29,568 bases of DNA from CALAGJ01 sp964293305 (lineage in GTDB: Bacteria; Bacteroidota; Bacteroidia; Chitinophagales; Chitinophagaceae), in assembly GCA_964293305.1 (NCBI GenBank), contig CAXYYO010000041.1, forward strand, positions 1 through 29,568, in the 5' to 3' direction. Both the position numbers and the translations under genes were made by a program. The notes under the pieces were generated by a model, which searched no databases, was not told the origin of the DNA, and saw nothing but the letters and a program-made list of their open reading frames with translations. Within the stretch, counting starts at the first letter, position 1; the number at the start of each line of letters is the position of its first letter. Positions 6,314 to 14,247 of the stretch are shown here, one piece after another.

Positions 6314-7288
6314 ATGAATAAGGGTCCAATATCAAATTTTATAGCACATCATTATAGACATTTTAATGCAGCTGCATTGATAGATGCTGCAAAAGGTTAT
6401 GAAACTCATTTGCTTGAAGGTGGTAAAATGCTGGTTAGTTTAGCCGGTGCCATGAGTACTGCTGAGCTGGGTGTGAGCCTGGCTGAAATGATTAGACAGG
6501 GCAAAGTGGATATTATAAGTTGTACCGGGGCCAATTTGGAAGAAGATATTATGAACCTGGTGGCGCACAGCCATTATACACGCATACCCAACTATAGAGA
6601 TCTTACACCGCAGCAGGAGTGGGAACTGCTTGAAAAGGGCCTAAACCGGGTAACGGATACTTGCATACCGGAAGAAGAGGCATTTAGAAAAATTCAACAT
6701 CATATTGTGAAAATTTGGAAGGATGCTGATGCTGCCGGCGAAAGATATTTTCCTCATGAGTACATGTACAAATTACTACTGAGTGGTGTTATGAAAAATG
6801 ATTATGAAATAGACCCAAAAGACAGTTGGATGCTAGCCGCCGCAGAGCGCAATCTTCCGATTGTAGTACCGGGCTGGGAAGACAGCACTATGGGAAATAT
6901 TTTTGCCAGTTATATTATCAAAAATGAAATGAAAGCCACTACTATGAAAAGTGGTATTGAATATATGGTGTGGCTAAGCAATTGGTATCGCCAAAACAGT
7001 GGGGGCAAGGGTCTAGGTTTCTTTCAGATTGGCGGCGGCATAGCTGGAGATTTTCCAATTTGTGTAGTACCTATGATGTATCAGGATCTGGAATGGACAG
7101 ATGTACCTTTCTGGAATTATTTCTGCCAAATAAGTGATAGTACCACGTCATACGGTAGCTATAGCGGTGCAGTGCCCAATGAAAAAATTACATGGGGCAA
7201 ATTGGATATTCATACCCCAAAATTTATTGTAGAAAGTGATGCTACTATTGTAGCTCCACTCATGTTTGCATGGATACTGGGCTGGTAG
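6314..7288 (+). CDS. deoxyhypusine synthase family protein
   Basis: The protein (324 residues from ATG 6314) spans the deoxyhypusine synthase fold. An upstream in-frame TTG at 6308 is less likely as start. Conserved parts include LAGAMSTAELG, SCTGANLEEDI (NAD-site region), PGWEDSTMGN, GGGIAGDF and, near the end, TWGKLD, in which Lys296 corresponds to the lysine that carries the aminobutyl group. The family moves the aminobutyl part of spermidine, with NAD, to a lysine of eIF5A in eukaryotes and archaea. Bacteria lack eIF5A, and bacterial homologues are thought to act on small amines, for example in homospermidine-type synthesis. The exact substrate here is therefore unknown. It is cytoplasmic and monocistronic, with its own promoter. 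Confidence 0.88.
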   Translation: MNKGPISNFIAHHYRHFNAAALIDAAKGYETHLLEGGKMLVSLAGAMSTAELGVSLAEMIRQGKVDIISCTGANLEEDIMNLVAHSHYTRIPNYRDLTPQQEWELLEKGLNRVTDTCIPEEEAFRKIQHHIVKIWKDADAAGERYFPHEYMYKLLLSGVMKNDYEIDPKDSWMLAAAERNLPIVVPGWEDSTMGNIFASYIIKNEMKATTMKSGIEYMVWLSNWYRQNSGGKGLGFFQIGGGIAGDFPICVVPMMYQDLEWTDVPFWNYFCQISDSTTSYGSYSGAVPNEKITWGKLDIHTPKFIVESDATIVAPLMFAWILGW

Positions 7289-7628
7289 TGGTAAAAATTA
7301 TATGATGCGGATTTTGTAGATGGGAATCGAATATATAAATGTAAAAACATCTATTTATTTTGTATCATAAATCAGACTTTAAAATAAGGTTTTAGCTTAT
7401 AAACCAGATGATGCGGTTGAGCATTGTTACAAAGCCGAAACGCTTGGTGACTATGCATTTGAGAACAATTGTTGGCTTTAAATCGTTTATTATTTCCACA
7501 GCCAGAATCAACCTCATTGACTTATCCATATTGCCTTTCAACTTTTCACAATAAAGTCAACGGCATCATCTGGGTTTAATCATCCCCCCTACCCTGTTTA
7601 TTTGTAGTATTTATATATCGATGGATTA
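7289..7628. other. gene-free gap with DDAVDF-type repeats
   Basis: No complete gene is present. Read on the minus strand, 7513-7575 contains the codons for PDDAVDFIVKS followed by a stop. On the plus strand, 7401-7481 reads KPDDAVEHCYKAE and on to a stop. Both belong to a short repeat family seen again near 12304, 13290 and 17579. They look like gene-end remnants or a dispersed repeat. Confidence 0.5.
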
Positions 7629-7636
7629 TATATTTG
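7629..7636 (+). promoter_or_regulatory. putative -7 element of the 7647 gene
   Basis: TATATTTG matches TAnnTTTG and ends only 10 bp before the ATG, so the leader would be very short. The nearest TTG (7602-7604) is 24 bp upstream, longer than usual, so the -33 element is uncertain. Confidence 0.3.
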
Positions 7637-7646
7637 CCAACGTTTT

Positions 7647-8468
7647 ATGAAGACTATCCTATCAATTATCCTTTTTTTTGTTGTAATGAGCCTTTCGGCT
7701 CAGAATCAATTGCCTAATTTTAAGGTAACTGATATGGGCAATAATCGCAATAGAATTTCTTGGGAAAATCCCTTTGGCAAAAACCTCATACAGTTAAATA
7801 TACAACGAAGCACAGACAGTGTGAGTTATCGTACATTTTATAGTAGTATATCCCCAGAGCTTGCACAAAATGGCATTGTAGATGAAGCATTGCCCACCAT
7901 ATACTATCGTATTTTTTATGTGGTAGATGGTGGCCTATATTTCTTTACTAAAGCAATGCAGGCTGCTGCTGAAACAGTGGGAAGGGAAAATCTGGATGTA
8001 TTAGAACAGGATGAATCAGAAGCCTTACCCATAGCAGTAAACGTATTGCTAATAATAACGGTGAGAGATAAGGATTCTGTACTTACACAATTGCACTATC
8101 CACAGTTTTTAGATTTCAAAGACTCCATCCTTACTAAAACAAGAGATACCCTTTTTGCCATCAATAAAGAAGAAGTAATCATTAAATATTTTGACCCTGA
8201 AAGCCAGTGGATACCGTCATCATTCATATTCACCAATAAAAAAGGATATGTGCAGATACAACTGCCAAAAGCAGGTACAGCAAATTATAGAATTGATTTT
8301 TTTGATGCTCAGAAAAAGAAAATATTTCAACTAAAAAATATTTTAGAACCATTTCTTGTATTAGACAAAATTAATTTTAGACATGCCGGTTGGTTTTATT
8401 TTGAGTTGTACGAAAACAACCAAGTCATAGAAAAAAGTAAATTCTTTGTACAAGAAGATATTTATTAA
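7647..8468 (+). CDS. secreted hypothetical protein with an FnIII-like N-terminal region
   Basis: The 273-residue protein has a signal peptide (residues 1-18, ending SLSAQ) and no lipobox, so it is periplasmic or outer-membrane associated. Residues about 20-95 resemble a fibronectin type III-like fold: an early NRISWENP strand, then IQRSTDSVSYRTF, then YYRIFYV. The RSTD-type motif also occurs in the T9SS-tailed protein at 23969, but this protein has no T9SS tail. The remainder is unrecognised. It converges with the TPR lipoprotein gene, with only 11 bp between stops, so the two share no operon. Confidence 0.65.
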   Translation: MKTILSIILFFVVMSLSAQNQLPNFKVTDMGNNRNRISWENPFGKNLIQLNIQRSTDSVSYRTFYSSISPELAQNGIVDEALPTIYYRIFYVVDGGLYFFTKAMQAAAETVGRENLDVLEQDESEALPIAVNVLLIITVRDKDSVLTQLHYPQFLDFKDSILTKTRDTLFAINKEEVIIKYFDPESQWIPSSFIFTNKKGYVQIQLPKAGTANYRIDFFDAQKKKIFQLKNILEPFLVLDKINFRHAGWFYFELYENNQVIEKSKFFVQEDIY

Positions 8469-8479
8469 TAACCAAGCCG

Positions 8480-9277
8480 CTACAAACGTTTTAATCCTTC
8501 TCTTGCAGACTTAAGGTTTTTATCCAATTGGAGACATTGCTCAAACCTCATTTTAGCACTATCTTTCAGCTGAAGCATTTCATAGCAGCGAGCCTGATAG
8601 TAGTATGCATCAGCATACAGGTTGTTGATTTTTGAAGCCATAACAAACACGGCAAGAGCACTACGATAATCTCCTGCATCAAAAGGTAATAAACCCTTTT
8701 CAATATATGCTTCCATATAAGTATAATTATTGGCTATACAAGCTTCAAATGCCGTATTAGCTTTTGTTCTATTGTGGCTACGGGCATAGTACACGCCGGT
8801 TATAAAATCGGCATGTGCTTCATACGCTCTCCCTATCTTTAATTTTTTAATATATGTTGCAATTTCCAAACTTTCTTTATCGGCCAATTCAGCCATTAGG
8901 TTACCAAATGCAAGTACATTATCTGGTGCAGGATAAATAAGTAAAGATTTTCTATATGCAGAAACAGCCGTTACTGTATCCCCATTATTTTCTGCCAGCT
9001 GTGCTTTAGCAAACCATAAACCCGCATTAAGACTATCTTTCAAAATGAGGCTATCCATTTGTGTAGTTGCGTCTTTGTATTTACCTGCACTATCCAATAA
9101 AAATACTAGGGCCAACCGCCCACCGGCACTATCTGGATTTTGATGCACAATGGTGTTCAATGTTTCAATTTTTTTATCGAAAGTAGCAGACACATTCTTG
9201 TCATCTTGCTGTGTATCCTCTGCACTGGTACAACCTATACCATAGAGCAATATCAAAATAAACATGCGATTTTTCAT
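8480..9277 (-). CDS. TPR-repeat lipoprotein
   Basis: The 265-residue protein has a lipoprotein signal with Cys16 (YGIGC), giving an envelope-anchored protein. Helical TPR-type repeats fill residues about 35-260. Recognisable units include one around GLWFAKAQLAENNGDTVTAV, one around MEAYIEKGLLPFDAGDYRSA, and one around ADAYYYQARCYEMLQLKDSA. Such proteins act as scaffolds for protein contacts, and nothing here identifies a partner. A 557-bp gap lies upstream, and no clear promoter element was found in it. Confidence 0.85.
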   Translation of the reverse strand: MKNRMFILILLYGIGCTSAEDTQQDDKNVSATFDKKIETLNTIVHQNPDSAGGRLALVFLLDSAGKYKDATTQMDSLILKDSLNAGLWFAKAQLAENNGDTVTAVSAYRKSLLIYPAPDNVLAFGNLMAELADKESLEIATYIKKLKIGRAYEAHADFITGVYYARSHNRTKANTAFEACIANNYTYMEAYIEKGLLPFDAGDYRSALAVFVMASKINNLYADAYYYQARCYEMLQLKDSAKMRFEQCLQLDKNLKSAREGLKRL

Positions 9278-9834
9278 CCTGCAAACATCAGTATTTTTTT
9301 AGAAAATAAAGCACTATGCTGCTTCACTAAAATGGAATCAAAGAAGTCATAAATTGATATCATTTTTGGGGGTGCCCCTGCGGGTCAGGCTTTACGCTAC
9401 AAGTCCTCGCTGTGGTCTGGTCTTTTGCTTCAAATGAAGCAATGCGAAATTGACAAATACCAGAATAAAATAAAAAATACATTCGTAATCCCTTCACGCC
9501 AATTTTATAAGACACTGTTTAAATAGTGTTATTGAACCCAGACATTGCAGTTGATTTTGTAATGAAAAATTAAAAGTTAATATATATAAGTGTTTGAGGT
9601 TGATTTTTTGCAGAGGAAATAATAAACTAATATAAAATAAAAAAATCCGCTTAAGTGCTGATACATGCTGCGTTTCAGTTTTGTAAACCATTTCAACTAC
9701 AATATCTGCGTTAAAATTCTTTTACAAATGTTGGCAAATTTTTTCAGAGCAACATGCCCAAGGTATAAAAGGATAAAATGCTTATTAGTTCTAGAAAATA
9801 TAGTATTTTTAGATTGGCAAATGTATAAGCTCAG
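9278..9834. other. 557-bp intergenic region with a GC-rich island
   Basis: I see no gene. Short frames on both strands here look like chance. Most of the region is very AT-rich, but 9367-9423 is GC-rich (GGGGGTGCCCCTGCGGGTCA and on), with a small internal palindrome GGGGTGCCCC. I cannot say whether this is a remnant of a gene end, a repeat or a structured RNA. Confidence 0.4.
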
Positions 9835-10206
9835 TTACTCACTACGCCTCACTATTAAAAACCAATCTGCCTCTAAGGGTAGGTATCCATAGTCGTAAAT
9901 GAAATGATAGGTGTTGCCTTTTTTATTGGTGTAAGTATGGGTAATGTATTTAAACTGAAACCCAGCTTGAAGTAGTTTATCCCTATGCACTTTCGTTAAT
10001 TCTTCCCCTTCGGGAAATGTGTTTTCTAATATGCGCCTGTTTTTGGCCAATGCATTATTTATATTTCTAATCAGATTGCTATTGCCCGATTTAAGTGTAT
10101 TATTAAAATTATTTCTACAATAATCATCACAAAACTTCTTGTCGCTGCGGCCCTTTAGAGGCTTCTGACAACTGAGGCAATTTTTTGAATCAACGGGCTG
10201 TATCAT
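9835..10206 (-). CDS. small zinc-ribbon-like protein of unknown function
   Basis: The 123-residue protein starts with a four-cysteine site (CLSC at about 13-16 and CDDYC at about 26-30) typical of a small zinc ribbon. Residues 31-60 are rich in Asn and basic residues, and the C-terminal half is a compact alpha/beta region ending in an aromatic YDYGYLPLEADWF segment. Zinc binding and possibly nucleic-acid contact are inferred from the cysteines and charge. The family is conserved in Bacteroidota as far as I recall, but I cannot give it a function. It is divergent from ssb, with a 224-bp shared upstream region carrying tandem 10-bp repeats. Confidence 0.7.
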   Translation of the reverse strand: MIQPVDSKNCLSCQKPLKGRSDKKFCDDYCRNNFNNTLKSGNSNLIRNINNALAKNRRILENTFPEGEELTKVHRDKLLQAGFQFKYITHTYTNKKGNTYHFIYDYGYLPLEADWFLIVRRSE

Positions 10207-10250
10207 AAGCCAGACTTTGTTTATGCAAGTAAAAATAATAAATTTTTATC

Positions 10251-10300
10251 ATTTACAAGCGTTTACAAACGTTTACAAACGAATACTTACGGAAGTAAAC
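10251..10300. promoter_or_regulatory. tandem 10-bp repeats between divergent genes, possible operator
   Basis: Three direct 10-bp units occur back to back: ATTTACAAGC (10251-10260), GTTTACAAAC (10261-10270) and GTTTACAAAC (10271-10280). A GTAAAC in the opposite sense follows at 10295-10300. A 10-bp period places each unit on the same face of the helix, as expected of a protein-binding array. It sits 45-100 bp upstream of the zinc-ribbon gene and 130-180 bp upstream of ssb. Confidence 0.4.
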
Positions 10301-10430
10301 GTATAACATCCGGGTATGGGGAAAACAGGGGTACACCTTTGCATTGTGTTTGGCAATAGCGCTTTACCAAACATTGAAATAAAAAATTTTAATAATCGCT
10401 TAGCTGCAAGGCTAGCACAAATCAAAAAAG

Positions 10431-10778
10431 ATGTACGCACTCAAAAACAAAGTTCAGTTAATTGGTAATCTAGGTATGAATCCTGAAATCAAAGAAGTAT
10501 CAACTGGTAAAAAAATGGCACGTTTCAGTATGGCCACAAATGAATCTTACAGAGATGCAAATGGCCAAAAACAAACCGAAACACAATGGCATAATTTAGT
10601 AGCCTGGGGAAAGGTAGCAGACCTGGTAGAAAAATTTCTTACCAAAGGAAATGAAATTGTAATTGAAGGTAAACTGGTAAACCGTAACTACACAGATAAA
10701 GAAGGTATAAAACGATATACTACAGAAATACTAGTAAATGAAATAGTGCTGCTAGGGAGAAAAGATGCCATAGCATAA
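10431..10778 (+). CDS. ssb: single-stranded DNA-binding protein, short form without acidic tail
   Basis: The 115-residue protein is essentially one OB fold: NKVQLIGNLG (about 6-15), a RFSMATNES strand, ETQWHNLVAWGK, then NEIVIEGKLVNRNYTDK and the closing strand EILVNEIVLLG. It coats single-stranded DNA during replication, repair or recombination. It ends at GRKDAIA directly after the fold, so the usual disordered linker and acidic tip (ending DIPF or similar), which recruits partner enzymes, are missing. It may be a second, specialised SSB. It is followed by an intrinsic terminator at 10820-10850. Confidence 0.92.
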   Translation: MYALKNKVQLIGNLGMNPEIKEVSTGKKMARFSMATNESYRDANGQKQTETQWHNLVAWGKVADLVEKFLTKGNEIVIEGKLVNRNYTDKEGIKRYTTEILVNEIVLLGRKDAIA

Positions 10779-10819
10779 TCTACAAATTTATACAATCGTT
10801 TCTAACCATCTAAATACAA

Positions 10820-10850
10820 AATCCTCGGGTACAACACCGGGGATTTTTTT
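10820..10850 (+). terminator. intrinsic terminator of ssb
   Basis: AATCCTCGG (10820-10828) pairs with CCGGGGATT (10837-10845) with one G-T wobble around a GTACAACA loop. A run of T follows. It lies 42 bp after the ssb stop codon. Confidence 0.8.
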
Positions 10851-10927
10851 ATGCAAAAATTGTTTTTGATTTAGGTAGTTTAAAGCATTTTTCAATAACA
10901 CAAACTCAATATTCGATAACCCTTTTT

Positions 10928-12058
10928 TTACAATACGTCAATACCAATACCTGGTTTATCGGGGAGGGTTACTTTACCATTTATGACCAACATACCTTTA
11001 TAAACATCATTTTTTATCAACAAATTGCCATCTAAATCTACCCAGTCTGCTAGTGGGGCCAGCTGACTCATGGCACTTACTGCACAACTGGTTTCTGTCA
11101 TACAACCCAGCATCAGTTTCATATCCAAAGCACGGGCCACTTGTATCATTTTTGCTGCCTCATACAAGCCAGTACATTTCATAAGTTTAATGTTGATGCC
11201 GGTAAATACTTTCCAGGCTTTCTTTACATCGGACAGTCTTTGTACGCTTTCATCCCCCATTGTAGAAATGGGGCTTTGCTCGGTAACCCAAGCCATATCA
11301 TCCAAAGCAGCAATAGGCATGGGCTGCTCACAAAACACTACCCCTTTTTCATGCATCCAATGCATCATATCCAAAGCATAATTTTTATCAGCCCATCCTT
11401 GGTTTACATCCACACATAGCGGTACATCTGTTATATCTCTTACAGCATTTATCATGGCCTTGTCATTGTCTTTACTGAGCTTTACTTTCAAGATTTTAAA
11501 GCCCTCAGCTTCTTTTGTTTTAGTACGCACCATTTCTGGTGTATCTAAACCAATAGTAAAAGAGGTATTGGGTGTTTTTTCTGCACTAAGGCCCCATATT
11601 TTATACCAAGGCTGTTGTAGGATTTTTCCCAATAAATCGTGCAGTGCAATATCAATACTGGCTTTTGCAGCTTTATTACCCGGAGCCAGTTGATCTATGT
11701 AGGCTACAATTTCTTCTATTCTAAATGGGTCATTAAATCTGGTAATATCAACCATAGAAAGAAAAGCAAGTACAGACGCATGGCTTTCACCCAGGTAGGG
11801 TGGCATACTTGCTTCTCCATAACCAATTATACCCTCAAAGCCAATTTCGGTAAGCACTACAGGCGTTGTGGTTCTTGTACTATTATTTACTCCAAATGCA
11901 TGTTTGAGTTCTAATGTATATGCCCTATATCGCAGTGTAAGTGAACTACTGCTATATTTTTTCTTTTTATTTATTGCTAGCGCAAAATGAGGAATCAAAG
12001 GAGTTGCAATAAGTGCGGAGCCCTTCTGTAAAAAATTTCTTCTGGTATTTTTCATCAT
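10928..12058 (-). CDS. dipeptide epimerase (L-Ala-D/L-Glu epimerase type), Tat-exported
   Basis: The 376-residue protein (start ATG 12058, or 12055) belongs to the enolase superfamily, muconate-lactonizing subgroup. Catalytic residues are visible: Lys191 and Lys193 (LKVKL), metal ligands Asp217 (DVNQGW), Glu244 (CEQP) and Asp269 (GDES), and Lys291 (NIKLMK). The DLDG pair (Asp341, Asp343) is typical of dipeptide epimerases that recycle peptidoglycan peptides. A twin-arginine signal (TRRNFLQKG, residues 5-13) suggests export. I chose this start because the same frame extends 67 codons further to 12259 with no conserved sequence and would bury the signal. It is divergent from the comB-like gene. 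Confidence 0.88.
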   Translation of the reverse strand: MMKNTRRNFLQKGSALIATPLIPHFALAINKKKKYSSSSLTLRYRAYTLELKHAFGVNNSTRTTTPVVLTEIGFEGIIGYGEASMPPYLGESHASVLAFLSMVDITRFNDPFRIEEIVAYIDQLAPGNKAAKASIDIALHDLLGKILQQPWYKIWGLSAEKTPNTSFTIGLDTPEMVRTKTKEAEGFKILKVKLSKDNDKAMINAVRDITDVPLCVDVNQGWADKNYALDMMHWMHEKGVVFCEQPMPIAALDDMAWVTEQSPISTMGDESVQRLSDVKKAWKVFTGINIKLMKCTGLYEAAKMIQVARALDMKLMLGCMTETSCAVSAMSQLAPLADWVDLDGNLLIKNDVYKGMLVINGKVTLPDKPGIGIDVL

Positions 12059-12500
12059 ACAAAAATTGTCATACGAACCCGATGCAATATAATAGTCTAA
12101 TACTAATGCAACCCGGATTAAGTTGTTGAAATTTACTAGAAGCCAAAATGATGCCTGCAAATTAATTTGTGTGCAGAAATGTATTTTATTGAAGCCAGAC
12201 GAAGCAGTTGTATTATATAACAATGCCAAAAAGCTACATACCCATACATTTGAAATCAAGGGTTGATTTTTAAATAGTTTACTATTTCATTAGAAAAAAT
12301 TTACCTCAACAACTTATCTATATTACCTGTCAACTTTTTATAACAAAGTCAACTGCATCAGCTTGGTTGAACAATCTAAATAGATCGACATACAATATTG
12401 TAATATTTCCATCAGTAACTCAAGATTCCCAAAACCCTTATCAGTATTGTGATTCAAAGCATTAAAAAAGCAGTAGCATATAATTTTAGGTAAAAATGGG
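12059..12500. other. divergent intergenic region with a DDAVDF-type repeat
   Basis: No complete gene is present. On the minus strand 12304-12367 reads QADAVDFVIKS followed by a stop, and the open frame extends about 18 codons further upstream without a start codon. It matches the copy at 7513-7575 in position of the stop and in most residues while differing at third codon positions. Confidence 0.45.
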
Positions 12501-12532
12501 TTGATCAGGAACTATGCTAAACCTTATTTTTG
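12501..12532 (+). promoter_or_regulatory. putative promoter of the comB-like gene
   Basis: TTG (12501-12503), 21 bp, then TATTTTTG (12525-12532) fits the Bacteroidota TTG-N19/21-TAnnTTTG promoter. The ATG at 12537 lies only 4 bp after it, so the transcript would begin at or very near the start codon. Confidence 0.55.
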
Positions 12533-12536
12533 CCCC

Positions 12537-13262
12537 ATGTCATCCAAGCCTACATTACATACTTTGCTATCTCCAAGATTATTAGATTTATATGAAGTAG
12601 AAAAGAGCATAGTTGTTATTATTGATGTATTTCGAGCCACAAGTACTATTGCTACAGCTTTGTATAATGGTGCTACCAAAATTGTACCTGTAGCACAGGT
12701 AGATGAATGTATACAATTAGGCAAAAGCTTACAGGCCATCACCGCAGGTGAAAGAGATGGCAAAGTGATTGAAGGATTGCAGCATGGCAATAGTCCTGCG
12801 GAATATCCACGCAGTTTTATTGAAGGAAAAACGATGGTATTAACTACAACAAATGGTACCAAACTTTTGCACATGGCTTTACAAAAAGGAGCAGCAGAAA
12901 TAATAACCGGTTCATTTCCAAATTTAGATAGGGTAGCAGATTATTTGCTTGCGCAAAATAAAAATGTAATTCTTGGATGTAGTGCTTGGAAGGATAGATT
13001 CAATTTAGAAGATACCCTTTTTGCAGGGGCCGTTATACAAAAAGTAAAAGATGCATTTACCATCCATTGCGATAGCAGTATTATGGCAGAGGATATGTAT
13101 GCCTTACATCAAAATGATATTAAAAGTTTTATCAGACGCACTACACACTGGCATCGGCTGTCATTATATAGTTTGGAAAAAGATTTGGAATACTGCGTTT
13201 CTGCCAATGTAGCACCATCCCTGCCCATATATACAAACGGTGCTTTGATTTCAATTGGGTAA
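12537..13262 (+). CDS. ComB-family 2-phosphosulfolactate phosphatase-like protein
   Basis: The protein has 241 residues from ATG 12537. A TTG at 12501 in the same frame is better read as the -33 promoter element. It spans the ComB family: VVIIDVFRATSTI near the start, AGERDGKVIEGLQHGNSP in the middle, TTTNGTKLL, then CSAWKDRFNLEDTLFAG. In methanogens ComB dephosphorylates 2-phosphosulfolactate in coenzyme M synthesis. In bacteria without coenzyme M the homologue's substrate is less clear, with sulfolactate metabolism one option. It is probably Mg-dependent and cytoplasmic. No partner genes of a coenzyme M pathway are nearby. Confidence 0.83.
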   Translation: MSSKPTLHTLLSPRLLDLYEVEKSIVVIIDVFRATSTIATALYNGATKIVPVAQVDECIQLGKSLQAITAGERDGKVIEGLQHGNSPAEYPRSFIEGKTMVLTTTNGTKLLHMALQKGAAEIITGSFPNLDRVADYLLAQNKNVILGCSAWKDRFNLEDTLFAGAVIQKVKDAFTIHCDSSIMAEDMYALHQNDIKSFIRRTTHWHRLSLYSLEKDLEYCVSANVAPSLPIYTNGALISIG

Positions 13263-13407
13263 TTAATTCCCGATTTTGCAGTTGAAATTTTTTACCAATA
13301 GCACAGCATCATCTGGGTAAAATAGATGGAAATTATTATATTTTCTATTGATATAAAATGCGCACAAAAAAGTTGGAATGCAAGCCTTTTGCATTTACGA
13401 ATTTTGC

Positions 13408-13848
13408 CTACAATTGCCCTTTATAATTTGGATCATAATCCACCATCCACTCTATACCAAATTTATCTCTAAACATGCCAAAATAAGAACCCCATGGGCT
13501 ATCTGCAATAGGCATTTCTATTTTACCACCCTCAGAAAGTCCATGAAATAAATGATCAGCCTCTTCTTTACTTTCAGCACTAATGGATATCTTAGATCTA
13601 TTTTCATTTTCATTTACCTTCCCCATCATGGATGGTACATCACTACCCATTAACACATTGTGATTGCCAATAGGCAGCGCCACATGCATTACTTTATTTT
13701 CTTCTTCAACAGAGATTGGGTATTCTGCATTTGGCATATCTTTAAATCTGGCCATCATGGCAAAAGAGCCACCAAATACTGATCTATAAAATGTAAATGC
13801 TTCTTCAGCATTACCATTATAATGTAGGTAGGGATTAATAAGTGCCAT
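13408..13848 (-). CDS. VOC-superfamily PhnB-like protein
   Basis: The 146-residue protein (start ATG 13848; 18 extra in-frame codons upstream look non-coding) has the PhnB/glyoxalase-like beta-alpha-beta-beta-beta repeats. The first half is YLHYNGNAEEAFTFYRSVFGG and MHVALPIGNHNVLMGSD, and the second half ISISAESKEEADHLFHGLS and MFRDKFGIEWMVDYD. In true family enzymes the metal sites are His and Glu. Here the metal-ligand pattern is incomplete, as usual for PhnB-type proteins annotated as demethylubiquinone methyltransferase-like. The function is unknown. It stands alone, and 150 bp separate its stop from the comB-like gene. Confidence 0.82.
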   Translation of the reverse strand: MALINPYLHYNGNAEEAFTFYRSVFGGSFAMMARFKDMPNAEYPISVEEENKVMHVALPIGNHNVLMGSDVPSMMGKVNENENRSKISISAESKEEADHLFHGLSEGGKIEMPIADSPWGSYFGMFRDKFGIEWMVDYDPNYKGQL

Positions 13849-14247
13849 AAATGTTCTATTTTTTTGATTAATAATTTTGTGCCAGCGAATAAAAATATTC
13901 AATTAGACTTTCTTAATCAAGAAATTTTTTGAGCATTATTTTATGACAGTAGTTAGCATGCAGCATTCTAAAAAATATTTGTTGATTTGCTATTGCTTAT
14001 CAAAAGAAAAAGACAAGTTTTGATAATGAAATAGTCACCGCTATTATGCGGACTAGTAAAGAGGATATGAAAAAAAAGTAGGGGTGTTTGGGATAAGCAC
14101 TAAAAAAAGAATCCCCCATAGAAATGGGGGATTTTCTTAACCCTTAAAACAACCAACATGAAAAAATCTTAATATATATATAACAAATACTTTTATAATT
14201 CAGTTCGCAAAGATTTAGAATAAATTCAAAAAAAAAAAATATTTTTT
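13849..14247. other. gap downstream of lon
   Basis: Apart from the hairpin at 14110-14133 there is no gene. Next to the hairpin, 14141-14172 reads as an A-rich leader and a minimal frame ATGAAAAAATCTTAA (Met-Lys-Lys-Ser, stop) on the plus strand. It resembles the 5' end of a secreted-protein gene, with nothing following. Chance or a remnant is likely. Confidence 0.4.
14102..14133 (-). terminator. intrinsic terminator downstream of lon
   Basis: AATCCCCCAT (14110-14119) pairs perfectly with ATGGGGGATT (14124-14133) around a four-base loop. On the minus strand it is followed by CTTTTTTTA, so it suits the end of the lon transcript, about 115 bp after the stop. A shorter T-run on the plus side may make it bidirectional. 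Confidence 0.75.

Noticed and set aside
9494..9892. Short frames on both strands of the 9278-9834 gap
   Set aside because: They have no recognisable domains, are AT-rich and overlap each other and the zinc-ribbon gene.
12059..12259. N-terminal extension of the dipeptide epimerase to 12259
   Set aside because: The extra residues lack any family similarity and would bury the twin-arginine signal at the start of the real protein.
14158..14172. Leader peptide Met-Lys-Lys-Ser before the lon terminator
   Set aside because: It has only four codons with nothing in frame after it and could be chance or a remnant.
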